A stretch of 64,000 nt of DNA, taken from contig QOQW01000006.1 in NCBI GenBank assembly GCA_003327425.1, forward strand, positions 124,001 through 188,000, given 5' to 3'. Below the pieces are notes generated by a model that searched no databases, was not told where the DNA came from, and saw only the letters and a program-made list of their open reading frames with translations. The DNA is from Candidatus Ozemibacter sibiricus. Its GTDB lineage: Bacteria > Muiribacteriota > Ozemobacteria > Ozemobacterales > Ozemobacteraceae. How positions within the stretch are numbered: the first letter of the stretch is position 1; every line of letters begins with the position of its first letter. Positions 1 through 9,588 of the stretch are shown here, piece after piece. The translations under genes and the position numbers were made by a program.

Positions 1-1
1 T

Positions 2-820
2 GGCATCACCGGGCACAGCCAGGCGGTGGTGGCTGATGCCGTCCATAGTCTGTCCGATTCGGCCACCGACATCGTAGTGCTGGTGGGAGCCCGGTTCTGG
101 GGCAAACCCGCCGATGCCGATCATCCCTACGGGCACCGGAAGGTGGAAAGTTTCGCCACCGCCTTCATCGGCTTGGCTCTGGGTCTGGTCGGCCTCGGGC
201 TCGGCTACAACGCCCTCGTCACCATGCACGAACAGCACGAGGCTCCGCCGGGCCTGGAGGCGCTGCTCGCCGCCCTCGCCTCGATCGTGGTTAAAGAGTG
301 GCTTTACCAATGGACCATCCGGGTCGGCAAACGGGTCAAATCCTCGGCGGTCATCGCCAATGCCTGGCACCACCGTTCCGATGCCCTGTCCTCCATTCCG
401 GTCGCGGTGGCGGTCGGCACGTCCTTCATCCTGCCGGGGTGGGCGTTCCTCGACCACGTGGCCACCGTGGCGGTGGCGCTGTTCATCCTCCAAGCCACCT
501 GGATGATCATGTCCCAGCCGATCCATGATCTGCTCGAACGTGGGGTGGAGGCAGAGGTCCTGCAGGCCATCGAACGACACGTGCGCGGGATTCCGGGCGT
601 GCGCGATTTCCACAAGATCCGCACGCGGTCGGTCTCGTCGGCCATCTTCGTCGACCTGCATGTCCATGTCGATGCCCACCTCGATATCGCGCAAGGGCAC
701 AATATCGCCCGCCAGGTGAAGAAAGCCCTCCTGGAATCCGAGCTGGGCATCGTCGATGTCCTCGTCCATATCGAACCCTACGATCCCGCCCGCGGCCTGG
801 TGGAATGCAACGGGACGTGA
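2..820 (+). CDS. Cation diffusion facilitator (CDF) family metal transporter, 5'-truncated
   Basis: The reading frame is open from the first bases of the window, so the true start lies upstream; a GTG at 26 is internal. The visible 272 residues carry the two metal-site motifs of CDF transporters, HSLSDSATD near the start (second membrane helix) and HHRSDALSS around residue 120 (fifth helix). Hydrophobic membrane segments lie between and after them. A C-terminal cytoplasmic domain of about 85 residues (beginning near IPGVRDFHKIRTR) matches the ferredoxin-like dimerisation domain of the family. By family knowledge it exports a divalent cation such as Zn, Co, Mn or Fe in exchange for protons; the metal cannot be read from this fragment. 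It ends in TGA, 25 bases before the PilZ gene, so the two may be co-transcribed. Confidence 0.92.
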   Translation, partial: GITGHSQAVVADAVHSLSDSATDIVVLVGARFWGKPADADHPYGHRKVESFATAFIGLALGLVGLGLGYNALVTMHEQHEAPPGLEALLAALASIVVKEWLYQWTIRVGKRVKSSAVIANAWHHRSDALSSIPVAVAVGTSFILPGWAFLDHVATVAVALFILQATWMIMSQPIHDLLERGVEAEVLQAIERHVRGIPGVRDFHKIRTRSVSSAIFVDLHVHVDAHLDIAQGHNIARQVKKALLESELGIVDVLVHIEPYDPARGLVECNGT

Positions 821-845
821 CCGGGCCCCGGCGAGGGGCGAGACT

Positions 846-1670
846 ATGACCGACGGACACGACCGACGTCGCGAAGCCCGGGTCAGGTTCGACTCCCTGG
901 GGATGCCCTTCCAGGGCATCCGCCAGGCGGACGCTCTCGGGTTTCAATATGTGCTGATGGATTTCAGCTCACAGGGGCTGCAGATCGCCATTCCCGGCTG
1001 GGTGGCCGCCTGGGAGAAACTCCTGGTCGGCGACGTGATCGATTTCGGCCTCCCCCTCCGGGTCGGATCGCAGATCGGACATCTCGGCACCATCCGGTGG
1101 CTGCGCTGGCAGGAAGAAGCGCGCGAACAGTATTGCGGGGCTCTCCTTTTGCCGCCAGGGCCGTATGCCGAGCCGGGAGCAATCGCGGTCGACATCGAGG
1201 ACGGCGGGGCCCGCGTCGTTCTCGATGGCTCGCGTTCCCTCGCCGAGCTGGCCCATACCACCCTGCGGGATGCCGAGCTGCTGAAGAAGAGTCTGCTGAT
1301 CCATCTCGACCATCTCTTGCCTTTTTTCCAGCGCCTCGCTAGCGACCGCGACACCTATGCGCAGATTCGTGAGCTCGTCCTGGATGACGTCCGGGCCCGG
1401 GTGGCGGCGAACCACGCTCGCCTGCAGGAATGGGCCCGAGCCACGGTCGGCGGGGCTCCCGACCGGTTCCCGCTGCCGGCCGGGTTCGATCTCGAGGAGT
1501 TCAGGCAGTGCATGGAATCGGAGATTCCAACCGTGCTGTTCCGGATGACCTTCGAGGGCGAAGTGATCCTGCGTTATCTCGAGGAGATCAAGCGGGTCGA
1601 GCAGCGGCTCTGTCGCGATTTCAATACCCTCGTACTGATCAACGTCCTCCGGTTGGAAGGAGGCGCCTGA
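846..1670 (+). CDS. PilZ domain protein with C-terminal helical domain
   Basis: A 274-residue cytoplasmic protein. The N-terminal 100 residues form a PilZ domain with both c-di-GMP contact motifs: RxxxR (RREAR, near residue 8) and DxSxxG (DFSSQG, near residue 39). The remaining roughly 170 residues are mainly helical with no family I recognise. The ATG at 846 is chosen over an upstream in-frame start at 756 because the domain begins directly after it and 756 lies inside the CDF gene. It sits tail to tail (10-base gap) with an exopolysaccharide operon whose glycosyltransferase has no PilZ domain of its own, so a role as a separate c-di-GMP receptor for that system is an attractive inference. 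It could equally control motility or something remote. Confidence 0.85.
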   Translation: MTDGHDRRREARVRFDSLGMPFQGIRQADALGFQYVLMDFSSQGLQIAIPGWVAAWEKLLVGDVIDFGLPLRVGSQIGHLGTIRWLRWQEEAREQYCGALLLPPGPYAEPGAIAVDIEDGGARVVLDGSRSLAELAHTTLRDAELLKKSLLIHLDHLLPFFQRLASDRDTYAQIRELVLDDVRARVAANHARLQEWARATVGGAPDRFPLPAGFDLEEFRQCMESEIPTVLFRMTFEGEVILRYLEEIKRVEQRLCRDFNTLVLINVLRLEGGA

Positions 1671-1680
1671 GCGGTCAGGG

Positions 1681-2802
1681 TCAAGGCCCCGGTCGGCGAA
1701 GCCATGGTCGCCAGTCGGGGCGATCCGGCGGGGGGAGCAGATGGGCCAGGGCGGCCGTCTCGGTGGCGGTGAGGGGCCAGGCTTGTTCCTTGTCGACCTG
1801 GAACCAGAGGATGCTGTCGATCCCAAGGCGGGGGGCGACGGTCAGGGCTTCGGCCAGCCAGGCGACCCGGTCGCCGCCCTGCGGCGAACAGGCGGTTTCC
1901 CAGATCACCAGCGGATGATCGGGGGCCAGCCGCTGTAGATCATCGACAGGTCGAGCGAACAGGTCGGCGAAGGAAATCCAGGTGCTGTCCCAGCCATGCT
2001 CGACGCGGGTGCGCGAAGTACCCCAGTTGTAGCCGTCGACCCCGACGAGGTCGACCCAGGCCGGCCCGGGAAACCACGCGGCGAACGTGTTCCAGTCGGG
2101 GTGATCCGGATGCTGCGGGTCGGGCGGGGCGGGGTCGGGGTGGTGGTTCGGGCAGAACGCCCAGAGCGCCTAGGTGGCTTGCTCCTGGTGGAAGATAGCC
2201 ACGACGTGGCGCCATAGACGGCGATACAGTCGGGGACTGGCCGGCCCATACTCCTGGCGGGTGGTACCCCAGTGGTAGTGGGCGAGATTCATTTCATGGG
2301 CGAAGCGGATGACCAGGGGCCGGCCCCAGTCGCGGGCGGCCCGGGCCCATCGACGAAGGAAGGAGTCATAGACCCCGCCCATGATCTCGGCGGCCGGGAT
2401 GGCTACGGTGACGGAGCCCAGCACGACCATGGGTTCCCAGGTGATCACGGGCAGGGCGCCGAACGCCCAGATGGCCTCGCAGGAGGTGGCCGGGAACTGG
2501 TCGAGATCGAGGGCGGTGGAGGCTGGCCACTGGCGGTAGAACCCGACCAGCGAAGGGACCAGACCGGCGTGGGTGGTCTCGGCGATCAAGCGATCGACGG
2601 TGATCGGCTCACCTGCCAATTGAATGCCGAGACGGACGGGTCTGACCTCAGGCGTAGTCGTCGCGGCCGGCATCGGTGGGAGGAAGTTCCCGCCCGATGC
2701 GGGGGAGGTGGCAAGGCTGGCGAGGGCGACGAGCAGGCCGACACCCAACCGGCCGACCAGCCTGGCCCCGATGGCCCGAGGCGGCAGGCGTGGACCGCTC
2801 AT
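1681..2802 (-). pseudogene. Secreted GH26-like glycoside hydrolase, interrupted by in-frame TAG
   Basis: Reading from the ATG at 2802 gives a signal peptide and 210 residues, then TAG at 2170-2172. The same frame then stays open for 162 more codons to a TGA at 1681. Both halves belong to one enzyme: the first has the GH26-type acid/base motif RFAHEMN, and the second continues with LWAFCPN, a VDLVGVDGYNWG strand and WETAC, which would carry the nucleophile Glu. Together they make a 373-residue protein of normal family length. GH26-like enzymes cleave beta-linked polysaccharides and are often encoded with exopolysaccharide synthases as trimming hydrolases. The start overlaps the glycosyltransferase stop as ATGA. 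Without readthrough the product lacks its nucleophile. A base-calling error, amber suppression or a true nonsense mutation cannot be distinguished here. Confidence 0.8.
2170..2172 (-). other. Premature in-frame TAG codon in the GH26-like gene
   Basis: Codon 211 reads TAG in the context ACC TAG GCG. A single C-to-T change from CAG (Gln) explains it, and the restored sequence would contain a CCAGG pentamer. Confidence 0.85.
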
Positions 2803-4445
2803 GGCGACGATCGCAGACGATCGGGATCGTTGAAGTATAGAACAGAGTACAAAATAATGGAATGGCACAAACACCAGAACATGTTGGCGAGGATGGCGGC
2901 GCTCTCCTGCCGTTCGAACCAGAGCCGGTTGGCACCCCACACCGCGGCCACGAAGCTCAGGGTGGCCAGCGTCAGTTGCGGCCAGAGCTGGGTCAGGGGC
3001 AAGGCGACGCTGCCGGCTTTCGGGGTGACCTGGAAGGTGCCGCGGATGCCCAGCAGCCCTTGCAAGGAAGCGCGCATGTAGACAGGAAAGGAGATGGCGA
3101 GCAGCAGCTGGCCGCGCACCGCTTCGCTCAGGCGGTACTTGCGGTGGGTCAAGGTCCAGAAGAAGGTGGTCATCGACAGGATGATGTACGGGGTGAAGAA
3201 CAGGAAGTAGAACCCAGGCCAGGCGAAGTAGCTGGGAACCTCGAACAGCAGGTAGAGAACAGGGCAGAGGAACATGACGAACAGGGCCCAGCCAATGAAA
3301 TAATGGGTACCCGACAGGAAGTATTCCCACCACTTGTAGGCGGACAGCTGCCTCGGGTGGGCCCACCATTCGGCCAGGATGCGGCGGAACAGGCCGGTAG
3401 TGCCCAGCGCCCAGCGGAATTGCTGCTTGAAGAAGCCGCCGAGATCTTCCGGCCCCATGCCGAAGGCGCTGACGAAATTGCGGTAGGCCGAACTCCAGCC
3501 ACGCTGATGGAACCGGAGCGAGGTGGCGAAATCCTCGGTCACCGACTGCTCATCGAACTTGCCGACGTCCATCAGGGCCTCCCGCCGGAAGATGACGTTG
3601 GTGCCGCAGCAGAACATGGCGTCTTTGAGGCTCTTGCCTTCGCAGATGTACTCATAGAACACGGCTTGCTGCATACCCGCGGCGTGCGCCACCCGGTTGG
3701 TCTCGAAATTCGAGTAGTACTGGGGGGTCTGGATGAACGCCAGGCGTGGATTCTGCTCCATCATCGCCACCAACGGCTCGGCGAACCCGGGCAGAGGATT
3801 CATGTCAGCGTCGAAGACCACCAGATACTTCTCCGGTTCGGGGGGGCGGGGACCGTTCGTGGTCAAGGTCGCCCCCTCCGGCGGGTGGCCGTCCAGGAAA
3901 TCGAGAAAGTCGTTGATGATGCCGGCTTTCGCCCCGCGCCAGCGCCGCCGGAAGACATGGACGCCGAGGCGCGCCGCCAGCTCGTCGATCTGGCGGCGAT
4001 AGGCCGCCATCTGATCGGGATCCCGGCCGGGGAGGTCATACCGCGTGTCATCGAGGAGGTAGAGGCGTTTGTTGGGATAGGTCAGGTTGTAGAAGCAGGT
4101 CAGCGTGTTCTCGAGAACGCTGGGGGGCTCGTGGTAGGAGGGGACCAGCACGGCAATGGGAGGGAATTCGGTCAGCGGTGGGGGCAACATGGTGCGACGA
4201 TCGAGCACCTTTTTTTCCCCCAGGAGATGGAGCAGGTTGAGGAAATACCCCACACCGTGGACCAGAATGAACCCCTCGGCCAGCAGCAGAGCCAGCGCCA
4301 GGGCCTTTTCGAACCAGAGGTAGTCCGATAGGAAGAACAGGGCGGTGCGGACGATCAGGTAGGTGAACACAGCCACCAACGCGAACCCGGCCAACAGCAG
4401 GAACACCAGGCTGCGCGAGGGAAGATCGCGGAAGAAGCTGGCCAT
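2799..4445 (-). CDS. Processive family-2 glycosyltransferase (cellulose/NfrB-type synthase)
   Basis: An intact 548-residue inner-membrane enzyme. Two N-terminal membrane helices (about residues 10-75) precede a GT-A catalytic domain. The domain has a substrate DD (LLDDTRYD), the nucleotide/metal DxD (VFDADMN), the catalytic-base TED (SVTEDFATS) and the processive-synthase motif Q(Q/R)xRW (QQFRW). Several C-terminal helices probably form the translocation pore. By family knowledge it polymerises a nucleotide sugar into a beta-linked polymer and passes it across the inner membrane. There is no C-terminal PilZ domain, unlike BcsA. The ATG at 4445 is preferred to an upstream GTG at 4616, which lies inside the preceding barrel gene's true frame. 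The stop overlaps the hydrolase start as ATGA. The polymer is not identifiable. Confidence 0.9.
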   Translation of the reverse strand: MASFFRDLPSRSLVFLLLAGFALVAVFTYLIVRTALFFLSDYLWFEKALALALLLAEGFILVHGVGYFLNLLHLLGEKKVLDRRTMLPPPLTEFPPIAVLVPSYHEPPSVLENTLTCFYNLTYPNKRLYLLDDTRYDLPGRDPDQMAAYRRQIDELAARLGVHVFRRRWRGAKAGIINDFLDFLDGHPPEGATLTTNGPRPPEPEKYLVVFDADMNPLPGFAEPLVAMMEQNPRLAFIQTPQYYSNFETNRVAHAAGMQQAVFYEYICEGKSLKDAMFCCGTNVIFRREALMDVGKFDEQSVTEDFATSLRFHQRGWSSAYRNFVSAFGMGPEDLGGFFKQQFRWALGTTGLFRRILAEWWAHPRQLSAYKWWEYFLSGTHYFIGWALFVMFLCPVLYLLFEVPSYFAWPGFYFLFFTPYIILSMTTFFWTLTHRKYRLSEAVRGQLLLAISFPVYMRASLQGLLGIRGTFQVTPKAGSVALPLTQLWPQLTLATLSFVAAVWGANRLWFERQESAAILANMFWCLCHSIILYSVLYFNDPDRLRSSP

Positions 4446-4612
4446 GGTCAGAAGTTCCGTTCCAGGAGGAAGCCGAAAGAGGTGGCATCCCATTGGCGAG
4501 ACCGGTGGACCATTCCGCACAGTTCGACGGCCCAGCGCCAGGCGAACTCGCAGTGCCAGGTCAGTTCGAGGCGCGTGGCTCGGTTGTCGTCGGTATCGTC
4601 GAGGCGGGTCAG

Positions 4613-4615
4613 TCA
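4613..4615 (-). other. Premature in-frame TGA near the 3' end of the TPR/barrel gene
   Basis: The codon between GTG and CTG reads TGA. After it the frame continues for 54 codons with beta-strand pattern and a C-terminal Phe. TGG (Trp) or CGA (Arg) are the likely original codons. Confidence 0.7.
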
Positions 4616-6046
4616 CACATCGACCTGGTGGCGGTCGGTCGAGGCCAGCAGCCGCTTCGAAAGATCGGCCTGATGGTGAAGGGTGAAGGCGCGGCTACGA
4701 TAGGACTGGGGGGTCCAGTAGGGGTGGAGGATGTCGGCCAGCCGTCCCGACCGGGTGATGAAAACCGAGGAGCGATCAGTGTCGCGCGCTTCGCCGGACA
4801 CCACCAGGCGCCAGAGGCGAGGATGCTCGGCCACGCGGTAGCCGGCTTCCCATTCGAACAGGCGGCCGCGGTTGTCGTCGGTCAGGTCCTGGCGGGTCCA
4901 GCGGCCCTGCACTCGAAAGCGGCGATGGGCCGCCCAGACGGCAGACAGCCAGCGTTGGCGGGCCTGCAGGCCGTTACGCAGGCCGATGTCGTTGACGAAC
5001 TGGTCGAGGCGATCGAGGCCCAGGCCGATGTCGAGGCGATCGCCCACGGTGGCGCGCAGCCCTACCTGCCCGGCATCCCGGTCGGGAAGGGCCTGGCCGA
5101 GAATGCGTCGTTCGGAAGCGAACTCCTGGCGCTGCCAGGAGGCATCCAGGCGCACCCAGGGATTGAACTCCCCCCGCAAGGTCAAGGAAGGGCCGCCGGC
5201 CCGGAACGCCCCGCCAAAGAGGCCGGGATGGTATTCCCAGCGGTTTTGGCCAACATCCAAGCGCCAGCGTGGGCCCAGAGCGGTCTCTCCTTCCAGGCGC
5301 CAGCGCCACCAGGACATGCGGGCCAGTTCCCCGCGGCCTTCCTCGGTCCAGCGATCGAACCGCATTCGGAGCAGAGGGCGCCCGACCACCTGGTGCTTGC
5401 GCTGGGCGTGGCGGACCAGACTGTGCAAAGGATCGAGCCGGAGGATCTCGCGGTAGGAGGCGGCTTCATGGTCGCGCAAGCCCAGGCGGTTCTGCACCTG
5501 GGAGAGGTCGAACCGGGCCTCGAGGTTGCCTGGTTCGGTCTGCAGAAGATGGCGGAAAAGGGGAAGGGAAGCCTGCAGGCGTCCTTCCCAGACGGCCCGC
5601 TTGGCCCGCTCTTCGAGGTCGAAGATCTTCTGTTGTCGGGCATCGGCCAGGGTCGAGGCCAGGATCTCCTCGAGGATCGTTCGCGTCGCAGAGGAAAGCT
5701 GGCGGTTGGAATCACGCGCCAGCTCGGCCAGGCGGTCCCATCCGTCCCAATCGGGGGGGCGAACGAGAGCAGAGCCAAGATCGAGGGTCAGACTGTGCTG
5801 CTGCAACCGTTCACCGATCTGGAAATCGGCCGCCGGGCGTGAGTGGCTGCGGTACAGGGTTCGAGCTTCGTCGGGGCGTTTGTTCCAGAAGGCCAGGCGG
5901 GCGCTTTCGCGCTGGGCCACGGGATCGTCGGGATCGGCCTGCCGCAACCGGCGGTAGGCCTCGCGGGCTTCGTCGTAGCGGCGGTCCCGGGCCAGCAGGC
6001 GGGCCTGCCACAAACGGACCAGGAAATGATCGAGGGGTGCGCTGCC

Positions 6047-6052
6047 GGGGGG
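6047..6052 (-). other. Frameshift site (run of six C on the coding strand) in the TPR/barrel gene
   Basis: Protein similarity to TPR repeats passes from one frame to another at this homopolymer. A seventh C, or a -1 slip, would join the two halves (coding strand CTG GTC CCC CC GGC AGC). Confidence 0.75.
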
Positions 6053-8017
6053 ACCAGGGTGTGGAGCGCCTCGCGCCGTCGCTCGGTGGCCGCCAGGAGC
6101 ATGACCAGGCCGAGGCGGGCGGGCAGGCAGTCGGGCTGGCGTTCGAGGGCTCGTCGGAAGGCAGCCTCGGCCGCGGACAACCGCTGGCGGCGCATCAGCT
6201 CTTGGCCCCAATCGGCCAGGTGGCGGGGGGCCGTCTGGTGGTCACGAGCGATGGCTTGTTCCAGTTCGGGGGTGCGTTCTCCGAAATGGGCCAGCAACCG
6301 AGCGAGCCGCAGGTAGGGGTGAAGAGGCCGTTGCGGTTCGAGGGCATCCAACAGCTGGCGGGCGGCGGTGGCCTGCCCAGTCAGATCGAGAAGACGGTGC
6401 AAGTCGACCAGCGTCTCGATGGGATGGGGATCATCGAGGCGACCGTCGAGGGGCAGGGGGGCGAGGGCCACCGCGGCCGAGGCGGGATGGCCGCTTCCCA
6501 ACCAGGCTTCAGCCTGCAGAAGGTGGGCCGCGAAGGCTTCAGGGGAGCCGGCGGGGGCGGCGGCGGCCGCGGTGGCACCCAGGGCCAGGGCTCCCGCGAA
6601 GTCCTTTTCGAGAAGTCGGATGCGACCTTCCAGCCAAGCCAGGCGGGGAGTGGCCGGATGGCGGAGCCGGAGGAGGGCGCACACCTGGCGGGCTTGGGCA
6701 TAGCGTTCGGCGCTGGCCAGGCTCCAGGCCAGGGCCAGGCCCAGATCGAGGTCGGCGGGGGCCGCCGCCGCCAGCCGACGATAGATGGGCCACGCCCGGG
6801 CGTGGTCGCCCGCGGCGGTCAGCGCATCGGCCCAGCGACGTTCCAAGGCAAGGGTGGCCGAGCCGTTGGTCTGGCTCTGCAAGGCCCGCTCGTACGCCTC
6901 GCGGAAATCGACGAACCGCCCCTGGGCCAGGCAGACATCGCCCCACAAGGCCAGATCGGTCGAACTGGGCGACGGCCCGGCGGTCAGGGGCTTGACCGTG
7001 GCTTCGGCCGAAGCCGGATCGGCGGCTCGCAGGTATTGCCGCCCCAGTTCGCGCCTGACCTCGGCATCCCCGGGGTCGTCGAGCAGGGCGGCTTCCAGGG
7101 CGGGGACGGCCCGGCCGGTCTGGTTCCGCCAGCTGCTGACCAGGGCGAGCTGGCGTCGCAGCCGGCGGCTCTCGGACGAACGGCGCTCTTTCGCGAGAGC
7201 CAAAGTGGGGTCATTCAGCAACGCTAGGGCTTTGGTCCAAGCAGTTTCTGCCTTGGCCAGGTCGCCAGAATAGAGGGCCACTTGTCCTTCCAGGTCGGCG
7301 ACTTGCCAGGCCAGGGCGCCCGGCGTCGCCGCCAGGCGGTCAAGCGCGGCCCGCGCCTCGGCCAGCTGGCCGGTCCAGAGGGCGACCTCGGCCTGCCGCA
7401 CCAGAAGGTCGGGGGGCGGGTTCGCTTCGGTGGTGGCTTCCCGGAGAATGACGAGCGCCTCGGGCAACCGGCCGGCGCGGATCAGCAGTTCGGCGAGCTG
7501 GGGTCGGCGAGCGGGCTGGCGGTCGCGGTGGGCGAAGGCGTGGTCGAGATGGGGAGCCGCCTCGGCGGCGCGACCGACCCGCAGAAGTAGGTCGCTGAGC
7601 AGGGAGCGAGCCTCGAGGTTCAGCGGCTGGTCGACGACCACTCGATCCAGGAGGGAACGTGCCTCGATCTGGTGCGCCGGGTCGTCGGCCAATAAGGTCG
7701 CCAGTTGCAGGCGGGCCTGCGCGTCCGAGATCCAGTCGGCGGGCGGCACCAGGCTGCCGGAGGAGAGACGTGCCCGGGCCTCGACACCACCCGTGAGCGC
7801 CAAGAGCATGACCAGCCACAGGAGCCGAACCCATGGCCGGGGTGGGCGATGGTGGGCCATACGAGGCTGGCAGACCTGGTCAGCGTGGACCACCCTGTCA
7901 CTGCCTACCGCAACGGTCTGGGAGCCCTTTGCGGCAAAGTTGGAACGCCGCACACGGTCGTCGATCGCGCGCCGGGAAGCAACCCGTGGGTTGGGCATGG
8001 CCGATGCCGGTTTTCTC

Positions 8018-8653
8018 TCACCGGCCTTGCAGAGAGCGGCGCAGTTCTTCGGCAGCTTCGGCTTTGCGGTCGGCCCAGATCAGGACGTTCGCCAGTTTGC
8101 GCCGGACCTGGACATCATCGGGGCGCGCTTCCAGAATGCGTCGGAACTCGGCGATCGAGGCGTCATACTGCTTGAGCCAGCTCAGCACGTCGGCCAGTTT
8201 CAAGCGGGCGGCCAGATCGCCGGAATCCGAGGCCAGATGAGCCTGCAGAAGGGTGCGAGCGGTCTCGAATTCCTGCCGGGCGATGTGCAGGTCGACCAGC
8301 GCGAGCCGCAGCGAGGCATTGACCAGGTGGGGAGGCAGCGTCTCGGCCAGCTGTCGGGCTTCGGTGGCCTGGCCGCTCCATAGCAGGACGGCCGCCAGCT
8401 CGGCTTTGGCTTCCAGCAGGTGAGGCTGATCGGCCAGGAGGCGTCGGTACTCCTAGATCGATTCGTCGTACGCCTTGGTATAGCTCAAAACCTTGGCCAG
8501 CTCCCATCGGGCCTGCCAATCCGGAATGGGATCGCCGAACCCGGGCGGCAGGGGAGCAGGTGGACTGGCCGGGGGAGCGGCGACCAGCAGCGGAGGATGG
8601 AGGATCGAGCTGACGGCCAGAGCGATCAAGCAAAGAGCAGTGGCGTGCTTCAT
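8018..8653 (-). pseudogene. Periplasmic TPR protein interrupted by in-frame TAG
   Basis: The ATG at 8653 overlaps the preceding gene's stop (ATGA). A signal peptide (ending near LLVAAPPA) leads into a first TPR whose helix reads YDESI, then TAG at 8453-8455, then EYRRLL in the same frame. A second repeat further on reads YDASIAEFRRIL, so the stop falls exactly on a TPR position and the two parts form one 211-residue protein. The frame ends at TGA 8018. It is presumably an accessory periplasmic scaffold for exopolysaccharide export. The truncated product would be only 66 residues, including the signal peptide. Confidence 0.78.
8453..8455 (-). other. Premature in-frame TAG in the TPR gene
   Basis: The context is ATC TAG GAG. 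CAG (Gln) would fit a TPR helix and, as in the GH26-like gene, would recreate CCAGG. Confidence 0.8.
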
Positions 8654-9135
8654 GAGGCAGGTTCCTTCAACAGCAGGCGAAACTCCCGGGCGGCTTCCGC
8701 AAAGCGCCCGAGGCGGGACAACAGCCGCCCATACAACAGACGAAGGGCAGGCGAGTCGGGGTGGCGGGTCACCTCATCGGCCAGAACGCCGAGGGCGGCC
8801 TCCCCTTGGTGGAACCGCAGGAACAGTTCCACCAGCGCATCGGCGGTGTAGGGTCGGAACCAGCGGTGCTGGAAGGCCTCCGCCAGGGTCTGGCGCGCGG
8901 CTTCGACCTGACCGAGAAACAACCGTATCTCGGCGAGATGCAGCAACAGATCGCGGCTGGGGACGCCGGCCCGTTCGGCGGCTTCGTAGTGAGAGAGGGC
9001 GCCGACCAGGTCGCCTTCCTGAAAGAGGGCCTCCCCTCGACGAAAGTTCACCCACCCCGGCTTGAGTATCTGGTACGCCACGCTGGTCAAGATGGCGACC
9101 AGAAGAAGGAACAAACCCAGGCGAGTCCAGCTCAT
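8650..9135 (-). CDS. Membrane-anchored TPR protein
   Basis: An intact 161-residue protein. One N-terminal membrane helix (about residues 5-25) is followed by four TPR-like helical pairs covering the rest (for example RRGEALFQEGDLVGALSHY). The topology suggests a single-pass inner-membrane protein with a periplasmic scaffold. Its start overlaps the STAS stop as ATGA and its own stop overlaps the next TPR gene the same way, so the operon is translationally coupled. A role in assembling the exopolysaccharide secretion apparatus is inferred from context only. Confidence 0.8.
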   Translation of the reverse strand: MSWTRLGLFLLLVAILTSVAYQILKPGWVNFRRGEALFQEGDLVGALSHYEAAERAGVPSRDLLLHLAEIRLFLGQVEAARQTLAEAFQHRWFRPYTADALVELFLRFHQGEAALGVLADEVTRHPDSPALRLLYGRLLSRLGRFAEAAREFRLLLKEPAS

Positions 9136-9527
9136 GGCTGATCAGGGGAAGGGGGTGGGGTGGGGCCGGCGCCAGGACCGTTGGCTGGAACGGGCGGGGG
9201 ATCGGCCAGAGCGGCAGCGAGATCGGGATAGAGGGGCAGGGCTTTGTCCACCCGGGTCAAGGAAAACACCCGGCGGACAGGGCTCTGCAAGTTGCAGGCC
9301 CGCAGGCTGCTCTGCAGTCGGGAGATGGTGGTCCAGGCCCCGACGATGGCCGTCAATCCGGAAGAATCGAGGAACGTCACCCCGGTCAGGTCGAGCACGA
9401 GGTGGACCCGGCCCGCTTGCAAGTGGCTGTTGACGGTGGCCCGAAAAACCGGGGCGGACTGCAGGTCGAGGCTTCCCTCGAGGCGCAGGATGGTGAACGG
9501 CGGGCGCAGTTCATGGGTGATGTTCAT
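9132..9527 (-). CDS. STAS-domain (anti-anti-sigma type) protein
   Basis: A 131-residue cytoplasmic protein. Residues 1-95 form a STAS domain, and the DSSG segment (LDLTGVTFLDSSG, near residue 53) contains the serine that kinases phosphorylate in SpoIIAA-like proteins. A proline-rich C-terminal tail follows. The ATG at 9527 is preceded by GGAG at good spacing. It is the first gene of the exopolysaccharide operon, directly downstream of the promoter at 9589-9616. By family knowledge such proteins work in partner-switching with a serine kinase; no kinase partner is encoded in this window. Confidence 0.85.
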   Translation of the reverse strand: MNITHELRPPFTILRLEGSLDLQSAPVFRATVNSHLQAGRVHLVLDLTGVTFLDSSGLTAIVGAWTTISRLQSSLRACNLQSPVRRVFSLTRVDKALPLYPDLAAALADPPPVPANGPGAGPTPPPSPDQP

Positions 9528-9588
9528 GGAATGGTCTCCGCAAAGGTGGTCGGGCCGACGACGGCCCACCAGCCTTTCATCGAGCCGA

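Larger units (their letters stand above)
4448..7860 (-). pseudogene. TPR / outer-membrane beta-barrel exopolysaccharide exporter, with a frameshift and an in-frame TGA
   Basis: From the ATG at 7860 a signal peptide is followed by about 600 residues of TPR repeats. At a run of six G (plus strand 6047-6052) the frame is lost: the TPR sequence continues cleanly one frame over (LVPP then GSAPLDHFLVRLW). That frame runs through more TPRs into alternating beta-strands but meets TGA at 4613-4615. The same frame then stays open for 54 codons to a second TGA at 4448, ending SFGFLLERNF, whose terminal Phe is the usual outer-membrane barrel signature. Restoring one base gives exactly 1138 codons. The architecture matches BcsC/NfrA/PgaA-type exporters: periplasmic TPR superhelix plus barrel. 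As sequenced the barrel cannot be made without recoding. Upstream ATG 7998 is possible, but 7860 directly precedes the signal peptide. Confidence 0.8.

Noticed and set aside
2170-8455. Genome-wide reassignment of TAG to Gln
   Set aside because: TAG ends intact genes at 11286, 15865 and 56718 at sensible C termini, and only the exopolysaccharide operon shows internal TAG.
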